Counted from the first letter of the stretch, positions 1 to 6,775 are shown. The stretch: DNA of 8,188 nucleotides from Propionibacteriaceae bacterium (GCA_031282235.1 JAITED010000070.1:1-8188), one strand, 5' to 3'. Notes: generated by a model from the letters alone, not told the origin. Translations and numbers: made by a program.

Positions 1-5
1 CCCGT

Positions 6-97
6 CAGGCTGCGCCTGCCCCCCCCTTCAAGAAGGGGGCTCTAGTGCGTTTGTTGCCCCCTTTTTCAAAGGGGGTGCCGACGTTAGTCGGCGGGGG
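6..97. repeat. Cluster of nested inverted repeats at the contig end
   Basis: Four separate stem-loops lie almost end to end. Positions 6-18 form a CAGGC/GCCTG stem with loop TGC. Positions 22-39 pair CCCCCTTC with GAAGGGGG. Positions 57-75 pair CCCCCTTT with AAAGGGGG around TTC. Positions 77-92 pair GCCGAC with GTCGGC around GTTA. The C-run at 57-61 can alternatively pair with the G-run at 93-97, enclosing the 77-92 hairpin, so two folds compete. No coding frame is evident. The palindromic make-up and its place at a contig edge fit a dispersed multi-copy palindromic element (REP/BIME or MITE-like), but copy number cannot be seen here. It lies downstream of the mutT1 stop, so it may also end transcription of the ppk operon. 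Confidence 0.6.
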
Positions 98-101
98 TTT
101 A

Positions 102-119
102 TTCCCGCGCTGCGCGGAA
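102..119 (-). terminator. Possible terminator hairpin after mutT1
   Basis: Read on the minus strand, TTCC-GCG-CAG-CGC-G-GGAA folds into a short GC-rich stem with one bulged G, beginning 6 bases after the mutT1 stop codon. It is followed by TAAACC rather than a T-run, so it is not a canonical intrinsic terminator. Together with the larger hairpins at 6-97 it could still end the glnR-like/ppk/mutT1 transcript. This is an inference from position and structure only. Confidence 0.35.
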
Positions 120-125
120 GGGAAG

Positions 126-1022
126 TCAGCTCTTGAGGTGGTGGCGCTCTACGGCTATCACGCTGGAGTCTAAACCTAGGTGGGCGACTAGGGTGTCTGA
201 GGGTTTCATGGGGGTGTAGGGGAGGTTAAGGGCGGCGGCCATGTCGGGCAGTACCGGGCGGTGTCCGCAGATGGCTAGGGTACTTGACGCATCGGCCAGC
301 GTCCGCTCCCGCAGTTCGTGCATCACGCGGGTTACGGCGGCGGGGTCGGCGGCGGCACCCTCCTCGGAGAGTTCGGGGAAAGTTTCGATGGTCAGGCCGC
401 GCATGGTGGCGTATGGGATGAACGTATCGCGGCAGCGTATTGACGTGGAGGAGAGCAACGTATCGACACCATACGCGGACAACACGCGCCGCAACGCCGC
501 CGCTTGGCGGTGGCCTTTGAGGGAGAGGGTACGTAGCGGGTCGGGCCCCGTCCACTCGGCGCGGTCGATAGCTTTGGCGTGGCGTATCACCAGCAGCGTT
601 ACGCTGGGCGGGGCGGCGAGCGCCCGATGCAACACCGCCCGCTCATCTGCGTAGTTCAACCGCTCCAACGCTTGGTCGCTCGGCAACCACACCGCTTGGT
701 CAATTTCAGTGGGGTCAAACGGGCGCGGAGCGGATACGTCATCGGCAACGCCCAGCCACCAGTGCACCACTTTGGGGTGGTCTCCGACGTGATAATGCTC
801 AACACCTAGCGGCGCGCCCAAGCGGCGTATCTTCAGCCCAGTTTCTTCGCGGAACTCCCGTACCGCTGCGGTCACCGCCAGTTCGTTGCTGCTCAGTTTG
901 CCTTTCGGCAAGCCCCAATCGTTGTAGCGGGGGCGATGCACCACCAGCACCTGATAGCCCGTAGCATCAGGTCGCAGGGCACATACCCCCGCTGCTGTGA
1001 TAGTTTTCGCGGGTACAGCCAT
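126..1022 (-). CDS. mutT1: MutT1-type NUDIX hydrolase fused to a histidine phosphatase domain
   Basis: This 298-residue protein has two domains. Residues about 5-135 are a NUDIX domain with a perfect NUDIX box at 41-63 (G41, E47, R55-E56, E59-E60, G62). Residues about 140-298 are a histidine-phosphatase (SixA/RHG-like) domain with the nucleophile motif R147-H148-A149, the SSTSIR segment at 192-197 and a second histidine in CGHRP at H254, so both catalytic histidines appear present. The architecture and the position directly after ppk match mycobacterial MutT1, which hydrolyses 8-oxo-(d)GTP and dinucleoside polyphosphates. The role here is therefore inferred to be nucleotide-pool sanitation in the cytoplasm. 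The ATG at 1022 has an AGGA ribosome site 9 bases upstream and lies 15 bases after the ppk stop, so the two are co-transcribed. A general Ap4A hydrolase role is the main alternative. Confidence 0.9.
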   Translation of the reverse strand: MAVPAKTITAAGVCALRPDATGYQVLVVHRPRYNDWGLPKGKLSSNELAVTAAVREFREETGLKIRRLGAPLGVEHYHVGDHPKVVHWWLGVADDVSAPRPFDPTEIDQAVWLPSDQALERLNYADERAVLHRALAAPPSVTLLVIRHAKAIDRAEWTGPDPLRTLSLKGHRQAAALRRVLSAYGVDTLLSSTSIRCRDTFIPYATMRGLTIETFPELSEEGAAADPAAVTRVMHELRERTLADASSTLAICGHRPVLPDMAAALNLPYTPMKPSDTLVAHLGLDSSVIAVERHHLKS

Positions 1023-1037
1023 CAGTCGCCGTCCTAC

Positions 1038-3182
1038 TCAAGTGGTGGAAATCTGGGGTTGCGTGCGCAAAGGCCGCAACTCTAGCGTCAAAGTGTTATC
1101 CCCCGGCTCGTAGCGCCGCTTAGTGGTGGTTTCAATCAGATGATCCTGTAAATCGGTGAGCAGGTTGCCAGCAGCGTCGCGGCTCACCTCCTGCCAATGC
1201 TCATCCACTAGGTGCCAAGCCACCGTGTCGGGGTGGAACGCCAGATTGAACAGTTCATCAATCTGGCGAGCTTTTTCGGGGTCGGTGAGCATCACAATCA
1301 CTTCCACCCGACGGTCTAAATTGCGGTGCATCAAATCTGCCGAACCGATACCAACAGTGGGGTTCCCCGCGTCCTCAAACCAATACAGCCGGGAGTGCTC
1401 CAAAAAACGCCCCAAAGTGGAGACCACTTGGATGTTTTCAGATAGCCCCGGCACTCCGGCGCGCAGCGCACAGGTGCCGCGTACCCAGAGTTGCACTGGC
1501 ACCCCGGCAGCGGACGCTTGATAGAGCGCGTCGATGATTGCCTCGTCCACTAGGCCATTTACTTTAATACGAATCCGGGCTGGCAATCCGGCAGCCTTGT
1601 TGGCGATTTCGTGTTGGATGTGTTCGATGATGCCAGTACGCATGGATTCCGGCGCTACCAGCATCCGACGGTAGCCACGCTCTTGCGACAGCCCGGAGAG
1701 GTGGTTGAACAGCCGCGCCACATCTTCAGTGACCTCTGGGTCAGCAGATAGCAGCCCAAAATCCTCATATACCCTAGCCGTGGCGGGGTTGTAGTTTCCG
1801 GTGCCGATGTGGGCGTAGCGGCGTAACACCCCGCCCTCGTCGCGTACCACCAGACACAGCTTGCAGTGGGTCTTGAGCCCGACGACCCCATACACCACAT
1901 GCACCCCGTGGCGCTCCAACATGCGAGCAAAATCAATGTTCGCTTGCTCGTCGAAGCGCGCCTTAATCTCTATCACCGCCAGCACCTGTTTCCCAGTGGT
2001 TGCGGCGTTGATAAGCGCTTTTACAATGGGTGAATCCGCGGAGGTGCGATAAAGCGTCTGTTTGATGGCCAGCACTGTAGGGTCAGCGGCGGCCTGCTCG
2101 ATGAAGCGCTGCACACTGGTGGCGAAAGAGTCATACGGATGCTGCAGCAGCACGTCGCGGCGTTTTAGGGCGGCGAACATGTCGGCGGGGCTGGAGGTTT
2201 CCACGCGCGCCAGATGCGGGTGCGTCTTGGGCAGAAAACCGGGGTATTTGAGGTCTTCGCGTCCCAAGGCTTGCAGGTCGGTGAGTGCGGATAAATCCAG
2301 CGGCTCCGCTAGCCGAAACACCTCTTTATCGCTCACCTCGAACTCGTCCATCAACAGTTCCAGCAACTCTGTGGAGATGGTGTCGGCTACCTCTAGGCGC
2401 ACCGGGGTGCGGCCTTTGCGCAGCGACGCCAACTCGGCCTCTAACGCGACCAGCAGGTTGTTGGCGTCGTCCTCCTCCACCTCCAAATCCTCGTTGCGGG
2501 TGACCCGGAACAGCGTGACCGCTTCAATACGCATCCCAGCGAACACCCGGTCTAAATGGTGAATTATCACTTCCTCCACGGCGACGAATCGGCCGTTGCC
2601 GAGGGGCTGGAACCGCGCCACAATATCGGGCACTTTGACGCGCGCGAACCGCTGTTGTGCGGTCATCGGGTCGCTGAACAGCAACCCGATGTTGAGGGAA
2701 CGCCCGCTGACCATCGGAAACGGGTGTGCCGGGTCAACGGTGAGCGGAATCAACACCGGATAAAGCCGGGTGTCAAAAAACTGCGACATAGTGGCTTGCT
2801 CGGCGGCACTCAGGTGCTGCCAACGCAACAGATGGATGCCAGCGGTGTCCAACTCCGGCAACAGTACGCGGTGCATCAGACGCTGCTGGTCGTTGACCAT
2901 CTGATGCGTCAACTCCAGAATCTCGTCGTATAACTCGCTGGGGCGCTTGCCAGTTATGGTACGCACCGCCACTTTCGTATCAATGCGGCGTTTCAACCCT
3001 GCCACCCGGACGCTGAAAAACTCATCAAGATTGGACGAGAAGATGGCGCAGAAACGCGCCCGCTCCAGCAACGGCACGCGGCCATCATCTTTGGCGAGGT
3101 CAAGCACCCGGTTGTTGAACGCCAGCCAAGAAAGCTCGCGGTCGGAGTAACGGTTGGAGGGCAGTAAGGTAGCTGTTTTCAC
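1038..3182 (-). CDS. ppk: Polyphosphate kinase 1 (RNA degradosome-type PPK1)
   Basis: This 714-residue, full-length PPK1 reversibly transfers the ATP gamma-phosphate to inorganic polyphosphate. All four family domains can be followed: N (about 10-115, with SSNLDEF and the ATP-contacting N51), H (about 120-320), and the phospholipase-D-like C1 (about 325-495) and C2 (about 500-690). The phosphohistidine is H439 in the LKTHCK motif, a second active-site histidine is H596 in LEHSRLYW, and the metal/phosphate-binding arginines are R379 (TLYRT) and R409 (IKARFDE). No key residue is missing. The start is GTG at 3182, overlapping the TGA of the GlnR-like gene as GTGA, with a G-rich but weak ribosome site (GGGGGC). 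Translation is thus probably coupled to the regulator. mutT1 follows after 15 bases, the same order as in mycobacteria. Confidence 0.97.
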   Translation of the reverse strand: MKTATLLPSNRYSDRELSWLAFNNRVLDLAKDDGRVPLLERARFCAIFSSNLDEFFSVRVAGLKRRIDTKVAVRTITGKRPSELYDEILELTHQMVNDQQRLMHRVLLPELDTAGIHLLRWQHLSAAEQATMSQFFDTRLYPVLIPLTVDPAHPFPMVSGRSLNIGLLFSDPMTAQQRFARVKVPDIVARFQPLGNGRFVAVEEVIIHHLDRVFAGMRIEAVTLFRVTRNEDLEVEEDDANNLLVALEAELASLRKGRTPVRLEVADTISTELLELLMDEFEVSDKEVFRLAEPLDLSALTDLQALGREDLKYPGFLPKTHPHLARVETSSPADMFAALKRRDVLLQHPYDSFATSVQRFIEQAAADPTVLAIKQTLYRTSADSPIVKALINAATTGKQVLAVIEIKARFDEQANIDFARMLERHGVHVVYGVVGLKTHCKLCLVVRDEGGVLRRYAHIGTGNYNPATARVYEDFGLLSADPEVTEDVARLFNHLSGLSQERGYRRMLVAPESMRTGIIEHIQHEIANKAAGLPARIRIKVNGLVDEAIIDALYQASAAGVPVQLWVRGTCALRAGVPGLSENIQVVSTLGRFLEHSRLYWFEDAGNPTVGIGSADLMHRNLDRRVEVIVMLTDPEKARQIDELFNLAFHPDTVAWHLVDEHWQEVSRDAAGNLLTDLQDHLIETTTKRRYEPGDNTLTLELRPLRTQPQISTT

Positions 3183-3865
3183 GCCGCCCCCACTGCGGTT
3201 TGGCTCTGACTACGGTGGTCAGGGCTTAAACGGTAGCCGACGTTGCGCACTGTTGCGATGTAGTGTTCCAACTCCGGGCCCAGTTTGGCGCGCAATCGCC
3301 GGATGTGTACGTCCACAGTGCGGGTGCCGCCGAAGTAGTCGTATCCCCAAACATCGGTCAACAGCGTCTCGCGGGAAAACACCCGGCCAGTGTGCTGCAC
3401 CAGATAGCGCAGCAGCTCAAACTCGATGTAGGTGAGGTCAAGCGGGCGCCCCCCCACAGTGACCGTATAGGCATCCTCATCTATCACGATAGGCCCGATA
3501 GAGATGGCGGTAGCGGACTGGTTGGTCTCCAGCAGCAGCCGAATCCGCGAATCCCACTCGGCGGCGGTGGCTCCATCCACGATGAAATCATCCACCGCCC
3601 ACTTCGCATCCAACGCTGGCAGGTTCGCCGTCTGCACCAACAGCAACACCCGAATCCGGGTGGAGCGGGCGATGAGTTGGCAGGTGATACGGGCTTCCGC
3701 CGGGTTGATACGGCCATCGACCACCGCCAAATCGACGTTGGTGTGGGTGCTCAACACCCGGTCAGCGCCCGATACGCTGGTCACTTTATGCGGCAGTAGG
3801 TCAAGCGCCGGTGGCACCTCGGCGGGTGGGCGGCGCGCCGAGGCCACCAGCATGATGTCAGCCAC
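3179..3865 (-). CDS. GlnR-like orphan OmpR/PhoB-family response regulator
   Basis: This 228-residue protein has an atypical receiver (about 1-115) and a winged-helix DNA-binding domain (about 122-215). The latter carries the WGYDYFGGTRTVDVHIRRLR block at 173-192 and RNVGYR at 207-212, characteristic of actinomycete GlnR. The receiver resembles GlnR along its length (LPALxLL, VDGR, WxxDD). It lacks the acidic pair expected at the start of a phosphorylatable receiver, but keeps D50 and R52, which in GlnR form a phosphorylation-independent dimer contact; residue 9 is Ser where GlnR has Thr. GlnR normally controls nitrogen assimilation genes such as glnA and amtB, none of which is present here. 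The GTG start at 3865 aligns with GlnR and has a strong GGGAGG site 6 bases upstream. No partner kinase is adjacent. Whether this is the genome's sole GlnR or a dedicated ppk regulator cannot be decided here. Confidence 0.85.
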   Translation of the reverse strand: MADIMLVASARRPPAEVPPALDLLPHKVTSVSGADRVLSTHTNVDLAVVDGRINPAEARITCQLIARSTRIRVLLLVQTANLPALDAKWAVDDFIVDGATAAEWDSRIRLLLETNQSATAISIGPIVIDEDAYTVTVGGRPLDLTYIEFELLRYLVQHTGRVFSRETLLTDVWGYDYFGGTRTVDVHIRRLRAKLGPELEHYIATVRNVGYRLSPDHRSQSQTAVGAA

Positions 3866-3870
3866 GTCTT

Positions 3871-3877
3871 ACCTCCC
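3871..3877 (-). promoter_or_regulatory. Strong ribosome binding site of the GlnR-like gene
   Basis: On the minus strand GGGAGGT lies 6 bases (counted from GGGAGG) before the GTG at 3865. It is the best Shine-Dalgarno match in the window and decides for GTG over the internal ATG at residue 5. Confidence 0.75.
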
Positions 3878-3957
3878 GCACCGGTTTATGCGTTTAACCT
3901 GTTTGTTATCCCGCTAACACTCAGGATACCTATAAAATCTTGCCACATCGGACGCGC
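3878..3957 (-). promoter_or_regulatory. Spacer likely holding the promoter of the glnR-like/ppk/mutT1 operon
   Basis: This AT-richer stretch separates the dtd stop (3958) from the regulator's ribosome site. On the minus strand it contains an AT-rich block (ATTTTATAGGTAT) around 3926-3938 that could be a -10 region. Immediately downstream lies GTATC-6 bases-GTTAG (3929 down to 3914), loosely like the GTnAC-n6-GTnAC pattern reported for GlnR sites. No clear -35 is visible and there is no terminator with a T-run after dtd. Read-through from the upstream cluster is therefore possible. Confidence 0.35.
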
Positions 3958-4407
3958 TCAAGTGGCTAGCGCCGTCCAATCAGCGGAATCCAAAATTATG
4001 GTCACTGGGCCATCGTTGGTGAAACTTATACGCATGTGAGCGCCGAAACGCCCGGTGCTGACTCGGGCACCGTGGTTGCGTAGCGCGGTGGTGTATGCGT
4101 TCACTAGTGGCTCGGAAATCGGCGCGGGGGCGGCGGCGTTCCAAGAGGGGCGCCGCCCTTTGCGAGTGTTGGCATACAGGGTGAATTGGCTGATGACTAG
4201 TATCGGGAGGTCTAGTTCTGCAGCGGAAAGCTCTGCTTCAAAGATGCGCAACTCCCAAGTTTTAGCGGCCATCCGCTCCGCAATCGCCGGGGTGTCGCCG
4301 TGCGTGATGCCCACCAGCGCCACCAGCCCGTAGCCGTCGAACCCGCCCGTGATGTCATCCCCCACGGTGCAAGCGGCCCCAAAGGCGCGCTGTAATACGA
4401 CTCGCAT
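3958..4407 (-). CDS. dtd: D-aminoacyl-tRNA deacylase (Dtd)
   Basis: This cytoplasmic chiral-proofreading enzyme hydrolyses D-aminoacyl-tRNAs (and glycyl-tRNA-Ala), freeing tRNA and D-amino acid. From the ATG at 4407 it is 149 residues, the usual family length, and begins MRVVLQRA as Dtd proteins do. A TTG three codons upstream (4416) is possible but less likely. Signature motifs are complete: SQFTLYA (residues 73-79) with the active-site SQxT, KGRRPSW (83-89), TGRFGAHM (118-125) and the cross-subunit Gly-cisPro motif NDGPVT (131-136). It follows the YgfZ-like gene after 34 bases with only a weak ribosome site, so it is probably co-transcribed and perhaps coupled. Its place next to YgfZ-fold and nitrobindin genes is common in actinobacteria. 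Confidence 0.96.
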   Translation of the reverse strand: MRVVLQRAFGAACTVGDDITGGFDGYGLVALVGITHGDTPAIAERMAAKTWELRIFEAELSAAELDLPILVISQFTLYANTRKGRRPSWNAAAPAPISEPLVNAYTTALRNHGARVSTGRFGAHMRISFTNDGPVTIILDSADWTALAT

Positions 4408-4441
4408 GTTCGCCAAGCGTAGCCGGATGACCGGCAGGGTT

Positions 4442-5092
4442 TCAAGGTGTGGGGCAGGCGAGGTGCCAGATGGTGGCCTGAAAGTCGGCTACTTGAAATA
4501 CGACGGACGCGGTGTTCGGGTCCACAATGGGTGCCAGCGTCGTATCCAGCGTAGCCAGCGCGATAGGGCCGAGTTCGTAGTGGTGAGCTGATGAACCGAG
4601 CCAACCCACGTTTACCCCTGCGCACAACACTGGGGTGCCCACGGGCGGTGGTTCTTCAGAGTCTCCCTCTAGCAGCAGTACGGCGAGTCGCGCTGCTGCT
4701 GGCTGCTGTGCTGGCACGTCCATGTCGGCGCGCGGCACCCCGGCGGCGATACGTAAAGCGTGATACGCCCACAGTCCGACGGGCACGTTTGCTGCCACTA
4801 GGGCTTCGGCTTCCGGCAACGGCAACAGCCACTCCGTCCCGCCCGCGAGTCCTGGTTCGGGGTGGTAATCGTCGCCCTCGGGCGGTTGGCCGTATTTGCC
4901 CAACCATACCCAAGCCACCGGGCCGGGGTAGGCGGCGTATGGCACCGCGTCGAAGCGGTCAAAGATGAGCGCCCCCAATCCGGATTCCATCGCCCGCTGT
5001 TCGGTGAGCGGAGAACCGTAATGCCACACCAGCCCGGCATCGGGGCCGTCGGATATCAAGACGGGATTCAGTGCAGTTTCGGAAAATCCCAT
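4442..5092 (-). CDS. Shortened YgfZ/GcvT-fold (folate-binding-like) protein lacking the KGC-x-GQE signature
   Basis: This 216-residue protein resembles pieces of actinobacterial YgfZ, which is normally about 300-400 residues. Residues 19-50 (HYGSP, EQRA, G-x-L-I-F-D-R) match the YgfZ N-terminus. Residues about 55-125 match the middle, including the LPLPEAEAL-like strand and GLWAYHALRIAAGVPR. Residues about 134-182 match the C-terminal barrel, including HHYELGPIALATL. What is missing is most of domain 1 after residue 50 and the segment between residues about 125 and 133, where YgfZ carries KGC[YF]xGQE with the cysteine needed for Fe-S cluster maintenance in E. coli. The frame is intact, so these are clean in-frame losses rather than an obvious pseudogene. 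The gene starts 3 bases after the nitrobindin stop. Its function is unknown; a folate-binding or scaffold role is only an inference. Confidence 0.7.
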   Translation of the reverse strand: MGFSETALNPVLISDGPDAGLVWHYGSPLTEQRAMESGLGALIFDRFDAVPYAAYPGPVAWVWLGKYGQPPEGDDYHPEPGLAGGTEWLLPLPEAEALVAANVPVGLWAYHALRIAAGVPRADMDVPAQQPAAARLAVLLLEGDSEEPPPVGTPVLCAGVNVGWLGSSAHHYELGPIALATLDTTLAPIVDPNTASVVFQVADFQATIWHLACPTP

Positions 5093-5095
5093 GCC

Positions 5096-5599
5096 TCACC
5101 CCGCAACTTTCCGCAGTCTCGCCCACAGGTACGGTTGGAGCGGCACGTCGGCGCTGGCGCGGTCCCACGTCCACATCAGGTCGCCCGCGACGTTGCCGTA
5201 TAACCGCTGCCCGCCGCTGATTTCTAGCGGGCTGCTGGGCACTCTGGCCACTAGGTCGGTGGTGAGGTCAATACGTGCCCCCTGCACGCGCCCTGCCCAC
5301 ACTTCAACCCAACCCTCCGGATGCGTGAGCAGCACATCCAAGGTGGCATCATCGTGCGGCAACCAGAAACCGGTTTCCATCGTGAGGGGGGTGGCGGGTT
5401 GGCCGTCGGCATCCAGCGTCCACAGTTGTGAGATGTAGTGCAGAAATGCGCCGCCGTTGGTGGAGAACTCGACGCGCTGCCCGTATTCGAAATCGCCCAC
5501 GTCTGGCCACGAGCCGTGCCCGTTTCCCTCCCAGACGCCCAGCAGCCAATTCAGCCCCAACAAGGCAGGATTTATGTTTTCGGGGATATCAAAGTGCAT
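5096..5599 (-). CDS. Nitrobindin-family (THAP4 heme-binding-like) beta-barrel protein with a His-to-Tyr change
   Basis: This 167-residue protein is the usual length for bacterial nitrobindin, a ten-strand beta-barrel that binds ferric heme and isomerises peroxynitrite. Family landmarks are LLGVWEGNGHGSWP at 19-32 (GxWxGxGxG), FEY at 37-39, TMETGFW at 73-79, LTHPEGWVEV at 91-100 and the C-terminal PLQPYLWARL at 153-162. In the family this last segment reads P-[LM]-x-x-H-L, and its His ligates heme iron. Here that position is Y157 (codon TAC). Heme binding as in the family is therefore uncertain. The ATG at 5599 has GAGG 5 bases upstream. The gene lies 30 bases after the small membrane protein and 3 bases before the YgfZ-like gene, indicating one transcript. 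Confidence 0.88.
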   Translation of the reverse strand: MHFDIPENINPALLGLNWLLGVWEGNGHGSWPDVGDFEYGQRVEFSTNGGAFLHYISQLWTLDADGQPATPLTMETGFWLPHDDATLDVLLTHPEGWVEVWAGRVQGARIDLTTDLVARVPSSPLEISGGQRLYGNVAGDLMWTWDRASADVPLQPYLWARLRKVAG

Positions 5600-5629
5600 C
5601 TGGGCCTCGCTGGGGTGGGATAGTTTTGT

Positions 5630-5815
5630 TTAAGTTTCAACGGCTATGCCGGGGTCGGGGGTGACAATTGCGGGTTCGGCATCTGCCAACACCAGCGCAT
5701 CAATACGCTTCACCTGCCGCAGTTGGGAAACTACGACCAGCGCCACCATGATGAACGCCAACAGCGCGAACAGTATCCCCGCTGCCACCAGCACCCAGAA
5801 CGTCACCTCGCCCAT
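5630..5815 (-). CDS. Small single-pass membrane protein of unknown function
   Basis: From the ATG at 5815 this is 61 residues. A GTG two codons earlier (5821) would add two residues. Residues about 5-30 form one long hydrophobic helix (WVLVAAGILFALLAFIMVALVVV), followed by R33, K36 and R37 and then an acidic, proline-containing tail. By the positive-inside rule the C-terminus should be cytoplasmic. There is no signal-peptidase-like site. I recognise no family. It begins 16 bases after the aldo/keto reductase stop with a weak AGG site, and nitrobindin follows after 30 bases, so it appears to be an operon member. Clean placement between two real genes and a well-formed membrane segment support it as a gene. 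Confidence 0.65.
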   Translation of the reverse strand: MGEVTFWVLVAAGILFALLAFIMVALVVVSQLRQVKRIDALVLADAEPAIVTPDPGIAVET

Positions 5816-5831
5816 GCGCACTAGCCTACGC

Positions 5832-6767
5832 TCACTCGGTGAGTGCTGTCAGCCGGGCGGCTTCGGCGGGGGTGAGTTCCAGCGTCGCCGCTGGCAACAG
5901 TTCTTGCAGCTGCGTAACTTTGCTCACGCCGGTCAGCGGCACCACGATAGTGGGTTGGGTTTTGAGCCAAGCGAGGCCGACAGCGGCGGTGGTGACCTGA
6001 TACTTCTCAGCCAAGTCATCCAGCGCGGGGAGCAGGGTGGCACCGAAGCGCTCCAGATGCGCAGCGGCTTGTTGGGAATGGGCGCTTTGCGCAGCTTCGG
6101 TATTCGGGCGGTAATGCCCGGAGAGGAACCCGCTGGCCAAAGAGCGATACGGCAGGTTTACTAGGCCAAACTCTGCCGCTACCGGCATGTTGCCCTGCTC
6201 GTAGCCCGCACGTTGCACCAGATTGTAAGCGTCCTGAATCACCTCAAACTCGGCCAGCCCGTGCGCGCGCTGGAACAGGATGGCTGCGCGTAACCGCTCC
6301 GGGGTGAAGTTTGAGGCGCCCAAGTGCCCCACTTTGCCAGCGCGCACCAGTTCATCGCAGGCCGGAAGCGACACCTCCCAAGGGGTGCTCTGGTCGTCCA
6401 TGTGCAGGTAATATACGTCAATGTGGTCAGTGTTTAACCTAGTCAAAGACGCTTCGCAGGCTGCGAACAGGTTTTCACGGGTGAAAGTGGTGTACGGCGG
6501 CAGTTGCCCAACTTTGGTGGCGATGAACTGCGTATCCCGATTGTGACGGCTGGCGTACCAGCGCCCGATAATCTGCTCCGATTCGCCGCCGTGGTTGCCA
6601 TCCTTCCAAGCCGAGTACACATCTGCGGTGTCCACGAAGTTCCCGCCGGCGGCTGCGTAAGCGTCCAAGATGGCGAACGACGTAGCTTCATCCGCCGTCC
6701 AACCGAACGGGTTGCCGCCCAGTTGCAGCCCAAAAACGTCCAGCCCGGTACGTCCCAATATCGTCAT
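5832..6767 (-). CDS. NADPH-dependent aldo/keto reductase
   Basis: This 311-residue cytoplasmic oxidoreductase has the (beta/alpha)8 aldo/keto reductase fold and reduces aldehydes or ketones with NAD(P)H. The full catalytic tetrad is visible: D46 and Y51 in NFVDTADVYS, K85 in IATKVG, and H122 in YYLHMDD. Other family marks are GASNF at 150-154, the QDAYN segment at 178-182 and the C-terminal cofactor segment VPLTGVSKVTQL at 276-287. It resembles the large YajO/IolS/GSP69-type group, and the substrate cannot be inferred. The ATG at 6767 has AAAGGA 8 bases upstream. It is the first gene of the aldo/keto reductase-to-dtd cluster, preceded by a repeat-rich spacer that probably holds its promoter. 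The neighbouring zinc alcohol dehydrogenase suggests a shared role in carbonyl metabolism or detoxification. Confidence 0.95.
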   Translation of the reverse strand: MTILGRTGLDVFGLQLGGNPFGWTADEATSFAILDAYAAAGGNFVDTADVYSAWKDGNHGGESEQIIGRWYASRHNRDTQFIATKVGQLPPYTTFTRENLFAACEASLTRLNTDHIDVYYLHMDDQSTPWEVSLPACDELVRAGKVGHLGASNFTPERLRAAILFQRAHGLAEFEVIQDAYNLVQRAGYEQGNMPVAAEFGLVNLPYRSLASGFLSGHYRPNTEAAQSAHSQQAAAHLERFGATLLPALDDLAEKYQVTTAAVGLAWLKTQPTIVVPLTGVSKVTQLQELLPAATLELTPAEAARLTALTE

Positions 6768-6775
6768 AATCGTAT

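Noticed and set aside
57..97. Canonical intrinsic terminator for mutT1
   Set aside because: The stems are strong, but on the minus strand no T-run directly follows them. A palindromic repeat element explains the multiple hairpins better.
241..654. Long open frame on the plus strand
   Set aside because: It is antisense to mutT1, whose product has complete NUDIX and phosphatase motifs. The plus-strand translation resembles no family and is a high-GC shadow frame.
2062..2562. 166-codon open frame on the plus strand inside ppk
   Set aside because: It is Ser/Arg-rich and of low complexity, antisense to an intact ppk with all catalytic residues, and has no supporting context.
4393..4403. TAATACGACTC, identical to the first 11 bases of the T7 promoter
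   Set aside because: It lies inside the dtd coding sequence (V-V-L codons on the minus strand), the rest of the promoter does not match, and there is no vector or phage context.
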